Shown here piece after piece: positions 23,800 through 33,418 of a stretch of 64,000 nucleotides of DNA. The notes under the pieces are model-generated. The model saw only the letters and a list, made by a program, of their open reading frames with translations. It made no database searches and had not been told where the DNA came from. The translations under genes and the position numbers were made by a program. Every line of letters begins with the position of its first letter. The stretch's first letter is position 1. This stretch comes from Bromus sterilis (taxonomy: Eukaryota; Streptophyta; Magnoliopsida; Poales; Poaceae), in the NCBI GenBank assembly GCA_950022295.1, contig OX465597.1, positions 375,875,016 through 375,939,015 of the forward strand, given 5' to 3'.

Positions 23800-24837
23800 A
23801 TTCCCGACCTGACTGAAGCAGAATTTGCAACTTTGCTAGACACTGAGATAACTGTTGATTTCATTCCAGAAAACATTCGCCCGAAGTACTTAATATTAAT
23901 TTCAAAGACTTGGTTCTACATTTTTTCAAACTCATTGCTTCCATTGAGAACTGCTTCGGAGGAATCGAATCTCTATCCTGGAGTCAGGCAGGCCATCATG
24001 AAGCTCACACATGGCATGGTATTTGATTTTGAAGACGGCTTCCTGCGCAACTTAGTTCATGTTGCAGAACTTCCATTCACACTGAAGCCATATGCTCCCT
24101 AGCTGCAAGCCGTCTGCAATTATGGCCGTGACGAAGACTTTGTGTATCGTCATCATCCAAAGCTTTTCACTCCTATAGTGTGCGACACTTTAGAACTGCT
24201 GAGGAAACCCAACGATATCTTTGATACTTATGTTGGTGTTCGCCATGAAGTCAATGAGAGAAATGTCTTGAAGAAATTCCAGAAAGACTGCCATCAGTTT
24301 GAAGTTAATCTTCGATCTCAGCAAATGCTAAAAAATTATATTGAAGAAAATCAATGCCATATGCAATTCTTGGCCAATGAGGTCAACAGAGTTGGCAACA
24401 TTGCACTGAACAACAATCAGTATCTTCATGTGCTCAAACGCCACTCCTGGAAAGGGCTGCGGAAATTCAACTCAGTCAAGGCTCTTCGCAATGATCACAT
24501 CTTCAAAGAGTACCAACACCTGCAGCGAAACTTTTCCAGAGATGACAAAGTTGATTGGCCAAATCAGAAGATCCCTCCCCTGCACAAGATTGATCAAGTG
24601 TTCTTCGTCAACGAGCCCGATCCCATCAGGCCCGACACCATCTCTGACAATGACTCCGTCACATTAAAGGACGACGCCGGCCTCAATGACAGCGACCTCA
24701 ACATCATCGCATCGAAGAACCTTGAAGCTCTTCCTTCACCTGAATCAGAAGAAGAATCTTCAGGAGATCAATCTTCTTCGGGCGAGTCTTCTTCAAGTTC
24801 TGCTTCGTCGGGCTCCAAGGGTGCTGCAAACACTTAA
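23800..24837 (+). pseudogene. Retroelement-associated ORF of unknown function, 5'-truncated
   Basis: An open frame enters from the Del-like LTR boundary (meaningful sequence starts about LTEAEFATLLDTE) and runs to 24837. One in-frame TAG at 24100-24102 separates YAP from LQAVCNYGRDEDFVYRHHPK. The N-terminal half is compact and hydrophobic (KYLILISKTWFYIFSNSLLP, LYPGVRQAIMKLTHGM). The middle is a likely coiled coil (24240-24430), and the C-terminus is acidic and Ser-rich (ESEEESSGDQSSSGESSSS). Similar proteins are common beside grass retroelements as far as I recall, but I know no role. No Gag knuckle, protease, RT or integrase motif is visible. Confidence 0.55.
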
Positions 24838-25363
24838 ATATTCTCTCGGTCCACTTCACCACCTTTTGTCCAATCATTTACAAAAAGAGGGAGAATGTTT
24901 TGGCATCGGTGAGCTTAGATTTTCAACGGGAAAAGGGTTTCTGTGTTCATATTTTGCTTCCTGTGGTTAAGTTACAACAAACATTCCATTTGCTTCAATT
25001 GGGTTGTAACTTAATTTAGTTTCACAACTGTGAACCGTATGCTAGACTGAAGTTTTAATAACCCCTTTGCATGCAAGTATTGCTTCGTATCCTATATATT
25101 GTAGGTGGTTATTTTCATTAAGTTCACGGGTCATTCGAGAGAATTGCACACATTTGGAATTCTATCTGGAACTGCAATCCTACTCGCTAAGATATTATTT
25201 TTACTCTCCACCGAAGAATTTCACTTAAGCATCTACGGCAACTTCATTTAACTTCGATGTTACATTCAGGGGGATTCAAAATATCATATCTTAGAGTTTA
25301 TTCTCATCATTTCACAAAAACGTCAATATCTTTTATCAATGCCTATTTTTTCAAAAATAGTCC
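24838..25363 (+). other. 3' untranslated interior, no gene seen
   Basis: AT-rich sequence between the ORF stop and the polypurine tract. CAAAAAGAGGGAGA near 24880 resembles an additional purine tract, a feature reported for Sireviruses; this is weak evidence. Confidence 0.45.
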
Positions 25364-25376
25364 AAAAAGGGGCAGA
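25364..25376 (+). other. Polypurine tract
   Basis: AAAAAGGGGCAGA followed by T and then the LTR start TGTAAGAGC. Confidence 0.75.
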
Positions 25377-25377
25377 T

Positions 25378-26896
25378 TGTAAGAGCAAAGTTTTGCCCCT
25401 ATGTGTTTTGGATATTTTTGTACAAGACAGTAGAGGAACTAACAATGTTTTTGAGTATAAACAGTTGATTAGGTTCCTGAAGGACAAGCTAGGTGATAAA
25501 GCTTCAAGGAAGATTTACAAGTTCTCGAAGCACAACCATATGAGCGAAGCTTAGGCCCTGTTTGTTTGGGCTTTTGCTTCTGCTTTTGCAGCTTTTCCAT
25601 TTTGGCCAAGAAGCCATAAAAGCTCCTAAATAGGTGCTTTTGGAGCTTTTCTGGATTTTGGAGCTAAATATTGTTATATTGATTCATCAAAAGCCATAAA
25701 AGCTCATAAATAGGTGCTTTTGGAGCTTTTATGGCTTCTTGGTCAAAATGGAAAAGCTGCAAAAGCAGAAGCAAAAGCCCAAACAAACAGGGCCATAATC
25801 ACGGAGGATGACCCCTAAAAATGATGGTTTCCTGAAGTTGAACTCATCAAAGGAAATGAAGAAGACGGCGCAAGACTTAGATGTTTTTGTGTAGTTCTTT
25901 TTCCATTCTTTGAGTCATAGGAAAAATTGTACTATCAAGAGGGGTTTAGTTTGCGGACACTGAAGCTACTGTGAAAATTCTCAGATCAAATCTAAACCAA
26001 GTGAGAAGCCAGAGAGAAGAAATCTCATGTGCACTAAGTGAAGTTTCGGTAGCAAAGACTTCGTTCTTTGGCTTCCGAAGCACAACTAAGTCTGTGAGTC
26101 GGCTTTACTTGTTCCTCAAGTAAAGTTGTGCATTGATGACTAATCCGATCTTTGTGGACACGCGTCAAGCTGTCGCTTCGGTTCAAATCAGTCATTTTGC
26201 ACCTCAGGATCGCCACCTATAAATATGCCGCCCCCACCTCCATTTACGGTTGGATGCTCTCAGATTATTCCCTGAGAGAGACAGAAGAGAGCATCCCAAG
26301 AACGCCACCGAAGAATAACCCAAAAGACAAACCACTGAATCCTAAGTCCCATTGATCTGAGTAGATTCATTATGAGTTGGGTGAAAGTTTGCTAGCCTTG
26401 TTATCTTGGAGAACTGCAATTCTCCTAGACGGTTAGAGTGTCGTCTTCAGAGAGCGAAGAGTAATTGTCGCCTCGAAGTTCAAGTTTGTCAAAGGTTTTG
26501 GAGATTTCCTTGATAATCTACCCCGAGTCAAAACTGGCCAAGCTCAAGGAGATTGGTGCAATGGAGCAACGGGCGGAGAGAGGTTAGCTCATGTGTTCAA
26601 TCACAAGTCCCTCCAACCAGACGTAGCGCTTTGCAGAACGTGAACTGGTCGAACAAACAATACCGAGTCAAGAGTTTGTTTTACTTCAAGCACTTACATT
26701 CCGCATTGCATTTGCTTCCCAGTTATGCTTCAACATGTTTTGACTCACTGTGTTTGGACTCGCTCTTAGTTTTCTTCCCTGTTACTTTCTTCTGTGTTCT
26801 TTATTTGCTGGGTTTGTGCTTCACTTCAAAGCTTCACTTGAAAATTTGAAGTGATCATTCACCCCCTCCCCCTCTGATCACATACTTGGACTTTCA
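25378..26896 (+). repeat. 3' LTR of the uncertain element (about 1.5 kb)
   Basis: It starts TGTAAGAGCAAAG after the purine tract and ends CATACTTGGACTTTCA, a common copia LTR end in grasses. The right border is set by homology of the next bases to the gypsy interior at 29838-30185. It contains the MITE at 25554-25794. TATAAATATG near 26218-26227 could be its TATA box. Confidence 0.65.
25554..25794. mobile_element. Hairpin MITE, 241 bp
   Basis: Terminal inverted repeats of about 73 bp (25554-25626 and 25722-25794) start GGCCCTGTTTGTTTGGGC and differ at one position. Inside, a ~40-bp motif (CATAAAAGCTC...AAATAGGTGCTTTTGG) occurs twice in direct orientation and is itself nearly palindromic, so the transcript would fold into one long hairpin. 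Flanks are CTTA and ATAATC; a 3-bp TTA/ATA pair would fit a Tourist (PIF/Harbinger) MITE with one mismatch, while no 8-bp hAT duplication is seen. Class is therefore uncertain. Confidence 0.88.
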
Positions 26897-27337
26897 ATCT
26901 TCTATACTCCTTGTAAAATAGAGTGTTGCCCTTAATTGAAGAAAAGATCCCAAAGAGGACAAATTTAAAAGATCCCAAAGAGGAAAAATGAGAGTTAAAT
27001 AGAAAGAGCCATTGCGACCACCAAAAAAATAGAAAAAAATAGAAAAAAGAGAAAAAGAAAATAAAAAGAGACAAGGGGGCAACACTACTATTCCTTTTGA
27101 AAGATCCACACTCGTACTCCCTCTATATCTTGTACTCTATAGAGATGATCATATATGCATATAGCTATGTGGGGACCTTCACACTTTAGAATTTGGCTTG
27201 TATATTCCAATGATGAGCCTCCTCAAATGAGCTCTAGGTCTTCTTGAGCGAGCAAGTTGGATGCACCCCCATGATGTAGGATGTATCTCCCCTATCTTAG
27301 CACTCGGAGTCCCCGGCAACGGCGCTAGAAATTTGCT
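26897..27337. other. Rearranged gypsy interior with primer site
   Basis: 26897 to about 27275 is the reverse complement of 29838-30185 in element 2 (AGATCCCAAAGAGGA, GAGAGTTAAATAGAAAGAGCC and CACATAGCTATATG-type text). The remainder (27276-27337) instead reads in minus orientation into a primer site (minus strand TAGCGCCGTTGCCGGGGA, 27310-27327) and the LTR at 27338. Plus-sense 3' interior and minus-sense 5' leader are thus fused. No gene. Confidence 0.7.
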
Positions 27338-27578
27338 TGATACGCGAGAGATGATAATTGCTTCTCGCCCTTCGTTGGTTACCCCAAGTGGAAGGTGAGA
27401 TGCAGTGTAGCAACAAGTTTCCCTCTGTGAAGATACCGAGGTTTGTCTCCAGTAGGACTCCGGAGATGATAAGTATGTGCCAGCGGCGCAACTGACGTGG
27501 ACCTGCACACAGACACAAATAACTTTGCTCCCAACGAAGTTCAGAGAGGTTGACAATCTCTTCGGTCTTGTTGTTTAC
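27338..27578 (-). repeat. Gypsy LTR fragment (element 4), first piece
   Basis: Starts TGATACGCGAGAG and is closely similar to the first ~235 bases of the element 2 LTR (CTTCTCG, GGTTACCCCAAGTGGAAGG, GACGTGGACCTGCACAC). It is interrupted at TTTAC by element 2 and continues at 47134. Confidence 0.88.
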
Positions 27579-29207
27579 TGATACGGTGAGGAAGATAGTT
27601 ATCTCACTTCTCGTTGGTTACCCCAAGTGGAAGGTGAGATGTAGCGTAGCAGAAAATTTCCCTCGGTAAAGATACCAAGGTTTGTCTCCAGTAGGACTTG
27701 CATAAATACAAGAAGGTGTCACGGCGCTTGACGTGGACCTGCACACACAACAAGTAACTTTGCTCCCAACGAGTACAGAGGAGTTGTCAATTCCTCCGGC
27801 CTTGCTGTTTACAAAGGATCAACGCAAGAGATAATAATAGTGGCAACTGAAAGTAAAGACTGAAAGTAAATTGATAGTGTAAACAATGGTGGAAATATGG
27901 ACCGGGGTCCCATGACGTTCACTAGTGATGTCTCTCTCCCAAAAGACCATAAAAGTGCTAGCGAGGTAAACAAATCACATCTGGGCAATTGACAGGATTA
28001 TAAAGGCACCGCAATGCTAACTATGCTACAAAAGAAAGGAAGAGGTTCGAAAGCAATGGGCAGTACGCCAAGGTAAGTAGACTGAAATCCATCTGCATGT
28101 ACTACGAATCATCCACCTTGAGATATCTATCCAGAACATCTCGCTGGTATTAAGTTGCGAGTCCCACCCAAAGTGTAAACTCAAAGCAACAGACAACTGC
28201 ATTAAAAGAACTTTGCGTAAAGTAAACAATCCTTGCACTCGCAGGTACAAGCACCGTTTTTTTATCCTTGGTGGCAACAACACATCCCCTAGTCTCATGT
28301 TTCTATCACTCAAGCTAGACATCAGGGGGCTGAACCCACAATCAAGCATAACGCTCCCTCTTGGAGTTGCAACAAATCACTTGGCCAAAGTAAAATACGG
28401 CAACGGAGAACATGCAAGAATTAACTTAAGAACACAAATATAAAAGAGAACCAAATATATTACTCATCACAATCTGAACATATTCTCATAATCCATCAGA
28501 TCCCAGCAAACTCAGCATAACAACAAAGAAAATTACAAAGATGCCTCGATCATGTGAGGCAGCTCACGAAGTCTCAAAAGTGGAAGCATAAAGAGGGGAG
28601 GAGAACATCACATAGCTACTGGTCATGGACCCATGGTCCAAGGGAGACTAATCACGGTACATAAGGGAGGCGTCCATGGCGATGGATGGTCTCCCGGAGG
28701 GGGTTCCTCCTTCCGGCAGGGTGCCGGGGCAGCTTCTCCTGGCAGCCCCGATCTTGAAACGGCGGCGGCGGCGAAACAGAGAGGATAACGGGAATAGCAG
28801 ATCTATTTTAGGGGTTTTCTCCGTGGGGGCTAAATATAGGCCAAGGGGGCACCGAGGGGGGCCACAGGGCAGCCAGGAGGGTGCCTGGCGCGCCATAGGG
28901 CTGGGCCGCGCCAGGGACCCTCCTGGGGCCCTGGTGGGTCCACTCCCTTCCTTCCTTGGTTATTCGGGAAGCTTTCGGGACGCTGATTTTTTATATAATT
29001 TTTCCGGGATTTATTTGACACTTTTAATGGCCGGAAAACCTGAAATATAAAAACAGCAGAAAACAGGAACTGGCAACTGGGCGCACTGAGTTAATAGGTT
29101 AGTCCAAATATGATCAAAATTGTATGAAAGTTCACGCAAAACATGGCAAAGTCACACCAATCATGCATGAAGCAAGCAGAAATTATAGATACGTTTGGGA
29201 CGTATCA
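27579..29207 (-). repeat. Element 2 3' LTR
   Basis: The plus strand starts TGATACGGTGAGG and ends TTTGGGACGTATCA, so the sense start is TGATACGTCCCAAACGTATC. It contains a GC-rich palindromic block (28850-28935, CCTGGCGCGCC and GGGCCGCGCC) and a minus-strand TATA-like sequence at 28830-28840. Confidence 0.93.
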
Positions 29208-29221
29208 ACATCCCCAAGCTT
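29208..29221 (-). other. Element 2 polypurine tract
   Basis: The minus strand reads TAAGCTTGGGGATG just before the LTR start. Confidence 0.78.
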
Positions 29222-32062
29222 AATTGCTGCTCGTCCTCGAGTAGGGAAATGATAACAAGCATAATTTCTGTGGTGACATGCCAAACAACCATATAAGGAC
29301 TTTTAAGTAAAGAAATCAAAGCATGCAATTCAATTCTAGTCTTAACAAGCAAGAGTCTATATTAGCATTGACACAAGCAATGAAAGAACAAAGGGTGCAA
29401 GAGCTCTCTCTGTCCGTGACTCGAATGGCTCCAGATGGTGTTTGCGTGCAATCAGGGGACTGGGAAAAAGAGAGAAAAAAAAGGTTGTTGAGAACTACTA
29501 TCTACTAAATTTTCACACTTAGTCTCCTTTGGATTATTATCTTGACTCGTCCCCAGACCACTAGCCAGGTACAAGTCAAACTGATCCACTCCCTTTCGAT
29601 ATTTTGAGCACTCATGCAATGGATGAGCGTGAGCAAGAAAGTTGAAACCTAAAAGGCGAAACAAAAAGAAGATGGAGGAGGAAGACAAAAAGGTGTGAAA
29701 GGCTCACATCAACAAGGACAATCATAGGCGAGAGAAGGCCATATGATAGATATGATGTCAGGAGTAGGGACTGCCATGCAACGGATGCACATGTGAGCTA
29801 AAAGCTCTCCGAGGGAACTAGTGGGGGTGCATCTAACTTGTTTGCTCAAGAAGACCTAGAGCTCGTTTGAGGAGGCTCATCGTTGGAATATACAAGCCAA
29901 GTTCTATAGTGTGAAGGGTCCCCACATAGCTATATGCATGTATGATAATCTCTATGGAGTACAAGGGATAGAGGATGAAGTACTAGTGTGGATCTCTCAA
30001 AAGGAATAGTAGTGTGCCCCTTCTCTCCTTTTTTCTCTTTTTCTATTTTTTTGTATTTTTTTGGTGACCTCAATGGCTCTTTCTATTTAACTCTCATTTG
30101 TCCTCTTTGGGATCTTTTCCTCACTTTAGGGGCAAAACTCTATATTTTACAAGAATATAGGAGATCTTTCACACTTTACAAAGGGTACTCACATAAATAA
30201 AATGTAACTATCATGATGCAAATGTATGCCTCTGCCAGGATAGCAGGATATGCAATGATACTAGCGCGTCATGTAGCAATGATTAGGGCAAGGTCCAACT
30301 AGCATGCGGCTCATCGATCAAGCAAGTAGCATGTATGACATGAAGATCAAGTCATGAGAAGGTGGATGTTGCATGGCAATGTATCTCGTAAAGGCTATGG
30401 AAATGCCTTGTAGGTAGGTATGGTGGCTGTTTTGAGGAAAGATATAAGGAGGTTTATGATGAAAGAGCGTATCATGCCAAGGGTTTGGATGTACTGGCGA
30501 AGGTGGACGCCAACTCGAAGTAAGAAGGAGGCAATGCAGGACACAGGAGATGCTAGAAAAATATGGGAGGTGGAAGTGTCAACTTTCGAATACTCACATT
30601 AGTCCGAAGAACTCATGCACTTATTATCGGTAACTCTCAATCTAATCAGGAGGTTCACAAAGAGACAAGTACCCCGAGGAGGAGTTTATGGGGGTTTGGT
30701 TATCCTTGCGCATCCTCGACTCATGGTACATGGGTGTACTCTAATATTCGAACCCTCCAGAGGTTAGTGATCCATCTAGCAGCTAGAGTTCTCAACAGGG
30801 GTTTTGGTTTTCAAAAATCACACGGATTGCCCAAAATACGACATCTATCACTAATAGGCTAAAGCTCTTGACACCATAAGATCAAACATTACTCTACTCA
30901 ATACCTCAAAACTATTGCAAGCTACTACTACAAAGAGAATAGCAACTTCAACTACCTACTTTCTAGTCAAGACACAAAAATCAGTGCAACAGGCAAACTC
31001 TCTTAACAAGATAAACATGCAGCCTATAGAAAGTTCAACCCAATACAAAAGAAAATCTCTAGAAGAAACTAAAGCACTACAACTAAACAGGGCAGTAGCT
31101 AAGAAAAGAAAAAGAACAACTCACAGCTAAGGAAACAAGCATGCAAATCCTATGAGGAGTTCTAGTTCAAGTGGAGCGTGTTTCTCTCCCACACAAAAGA
31201 TATCTGGGTTCTGACTTGTTACTACAGCAAACAAAGCAAAAACAAACCTAAGAAAAGTAAAGAGCGAGATGCTCCAAGCATAGCATATAACGCATGAAGT
31301 GATAAAAATATAGTGCAACGAGGGACGAACTGGTAATTGTTGATTAAAAAGGGGATGCACGGGGGCATCCCCAAGTTTAGATGCTTGAGTCTCCTTGAAT
31401 ATTTTTTGGGGAAGCATGGGGGCATCCCCAATCTTGAACATTGACACTCATCTTCTTTCATCATCTTCCATCGCACACTTGAAAACTCCCTTCATACACA
31501 ACTCATCATAAGCTGATTAGAGAGGTTAGTACCCTATTAAAATAAATTTTCTCCACTTTATAAAAAGGTATTATTAAATATCTACTGTTTCTCAAGATTT
31601 CCAAAAGGTTTTGTCAAAGAAAAAGCAAGCTTAAGGTTTGCAAAAGTTAGGAGAGACAAAACGTGGCAGAATCTGTGAAAAACAGAACAGCAGGTAGTAA
31701 AGAATTTTTTTAGGGGCACTTCTGCAACTCAAATCCAAAAAATCAGAACATACGAAAGTTCCATGATTGTATAGATCATGCTGTGTAAAAAATTCAGCTC
31801 AAAAAGATGAACTGGTGATTTTCTATGATTTTTCCCGTCACGAGGACATAATCTGTTTTCTGGACAGCATGTCACAACTTTCACTTCCCTTGTCATATGA
31901 GGCTATAACTTGGCACGAAGTTTGAAAATACAGATACAATGATGTTGCTACAGTATTAAAAATCATCAAGACCACGAAAAACAGAAGTAAAAACATCCTG
32001 GGTTGCCTCCCAACAAGCGCTTTCTTTTACGCCTTTAAGCTAGGCATAAAGCAAAATAAGAA
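29222..32062 (-). other. Element 2 3' interior without pol
   Basis: The 2.8 kb where RT and integrase would be expected in an autonomous gypsy holds no frame above about 110 codons and no polymerase motif. Parts are homologous to other gypsy interiors here (29838-30185 versus 26897-27275). GGTTGCCTCCCAACAAGCGC (31993-32012) lies just past the protease stop. The region is AT-rich with oligo-A/T tracts (30010-30060). Confidence 0.75.
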
Positions 32063-33043
32063 TCAAGTTTTATCAAGAGAAAGAGAATAGATTGCCCGTG
32101 TAACGGACTCAAAAGGTAACTTGACTTTATTTCTAGGGAAATTTTCCATCCCGTTTTTGAGAGGGAATTGGAATTCGATATTCCCCTCTTTCATGTCAAT
32201 AACAGAACCAACGGTGCGAAGAAAAGGACGTCCCAAAATAATTGGACAAGAGGGCTCACACTCAATGTCCATAATAGTAAAATCAACGAGAACATAATTT
32301 TCATTGACAATGATAAGAACATCATCGATCTTCCCCAAAGGTTTCTTTATGGAAGAGTCGACAAGACGAACACCAAAAGAACAAGGATCAAAAGGTTTCA
32401 ATTCAAGCATATCATACATTCTTTTGGGCATAACAGAGGTACTAGCTCCAACATCACAAAGAGCAAAGCAAGAGAAGTTATTCAATTTGATTTTTATCAT
32501 AGGATCCCAACCATCTTCTAGCTTCCTAGGTATGGAGGCTTCTAGTCTAAGATTATCCTCCCTAACTTTGATAAGAGCATTGGTGATAAGCTCTGTGAAG
32601 GCAAGATTAAGTGTGCTAGTGTGGGGGTCTCTAGACATCTTGTGTAGGAAACCAATAACTTCAGGTAAGGTGCAGTTATCAAAGTCTAGATCACTACTAT
32701 CTATCAAGGAGGTAGTGATATCATTAAGGCTCACTTGTTTGAAAGCCTCTATGTTCATAGAGGTTTCTTCATCTATGGTTGAGGTGGTAGCATCACCATT
32801 GAAAGGTCCAGGTGGACTAGGGGTGTGATGGGTGCTAATAGTTTGGACATCCTCAACAACTTGGATAGTAGCTACAGTGTGGTAGGTAGGAAGGCTCTTA
32901 ACTATCTCTTCTTCCTCCTTTTCTCTAGCCCATCTATCTTTAAGTTTGCCCAACATCCTAATGTTTTCATTAATTTGCACTTGGATAGCATTCATAGGAG
33001 TGGTTTTCCTCTCCTCGAGGGGAGAAGTTCTAATTTTAAGCAT
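32063..33043 (-). CDS. Element 2 Gag C-terminus and aspartic protease
   Basis: A 326-residue frame. The N-terminal part (1-60) is basic and coiled-coil-like (IRMLGKLKDRWAREKEEEE); the middle is acidic linker; the protease has CFALCDVGASTSVMPKRMY with the catalytic Asp near residue 197 and PIILGRPFLRT about 75 residues later. It would process Gag. The frame itself is open, but upstream gag is broken by frameshifts and by the chromovirus, so it is a relic. The frame ends LSLDKT with a stop and no RT follows. Confidence 0.8.
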   Translation of the reverse strand: MLKIRTSPLEERKTTPMNAIQVQINENIRMLGKLKDRWAREKEEEEIVKSLPTYHTVATIQVVEDVQTISTHHTPSPPGPFNGDATTSTIDEETSMNIEAFKQVSLNDITTSLIDSSDLDFDNCTLPEVIGFLHKMSRDPHTSTLNLAFTELITNALIKVREDNLRLEASIPRKLEDGWDPMIKIKLNNFSCFALCDVGASTSVMPKRMYDMLELKPFDPCSFGVRLVDSSIKKPLGKIDDVLIIVNENYVLVDFTIMDIECEPSCPIILGRPFLRTVGSVIDMKEGNIEFQFPLKNGMENFPRNKVKLPFESVTRAIYSLSLDKT

Positions 33044-33418
33044 CTAAACATCATGGGCTATGTAGTCTACCTTCGAAGAGAGGATATCTAATTTGTCTAA
33101 TTTCTCTTCTACACGTTGACATAAAGGTTCCTCCCGCGGCCGAGTCTAGCAGATTCCGCGAGGTAAAGTTTAAGCCTGCCTAAAAAGTCTGGATAACCAT
33201 CCAAGTAGTCAAACCATGTGTAGGGCAGTTCTTAACAAGAGATTTCATACGTTCCCAAGCTTGGGCAACGTGTTCATTATCCAATTGCCTAAAATTCATA
33301 ATGTTACTTCTCAACTGGATAATTTTAGCAGGGGGTAGTACTTCCCAATAAAAGCATCCTTACACTCCTTGGCTCTTCCTCTAAAAGAGAAAGGAAAAAG
33401 CTTTATCTTGACGATGTC
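33044..33418 (-). pseudogene. Element 2 gag, middle part
   Basis: Broken frames on the minus strand still read KIKLFPFSFRGRAKE, DAFIGKYYP, MNFRQLDNEHVAQAWERMK and SLVKNCPTHGL, the core of a gypsy Gag domain. It continues the gag start at 45110-45348 once the chromovirus is removed. Stops and frameshifts are frequent. Confidence 0.75.

Larger units (their letters stand above)
23800..26896 (+). mobile_element. 3' part of an LTR element of uncertain class (Sirevirus-like 3' end)
   Basis: An ORF fragment, a long 3' UTR, a polypurine tract (AAAAAGGGGCAGA) and one LTR (25378-26896) are in plus orientation. The tract running straight into TGTAAGAGCAAAG resembles Sirevirus-type copia 3' ends, but no RT or integrase is present, so the class is tentative. 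The 5' part is cut off by the Del-like LTR at 23799. The following bases ATCTT (26897-26901) would be one side of its target duplication. Confidence 0.6.

Noticed and set aside
32168..33091. Plus-strand ORFs up to 174 codons
   Set aside because: Antisense shadows of the element 2 gag-protease frame.
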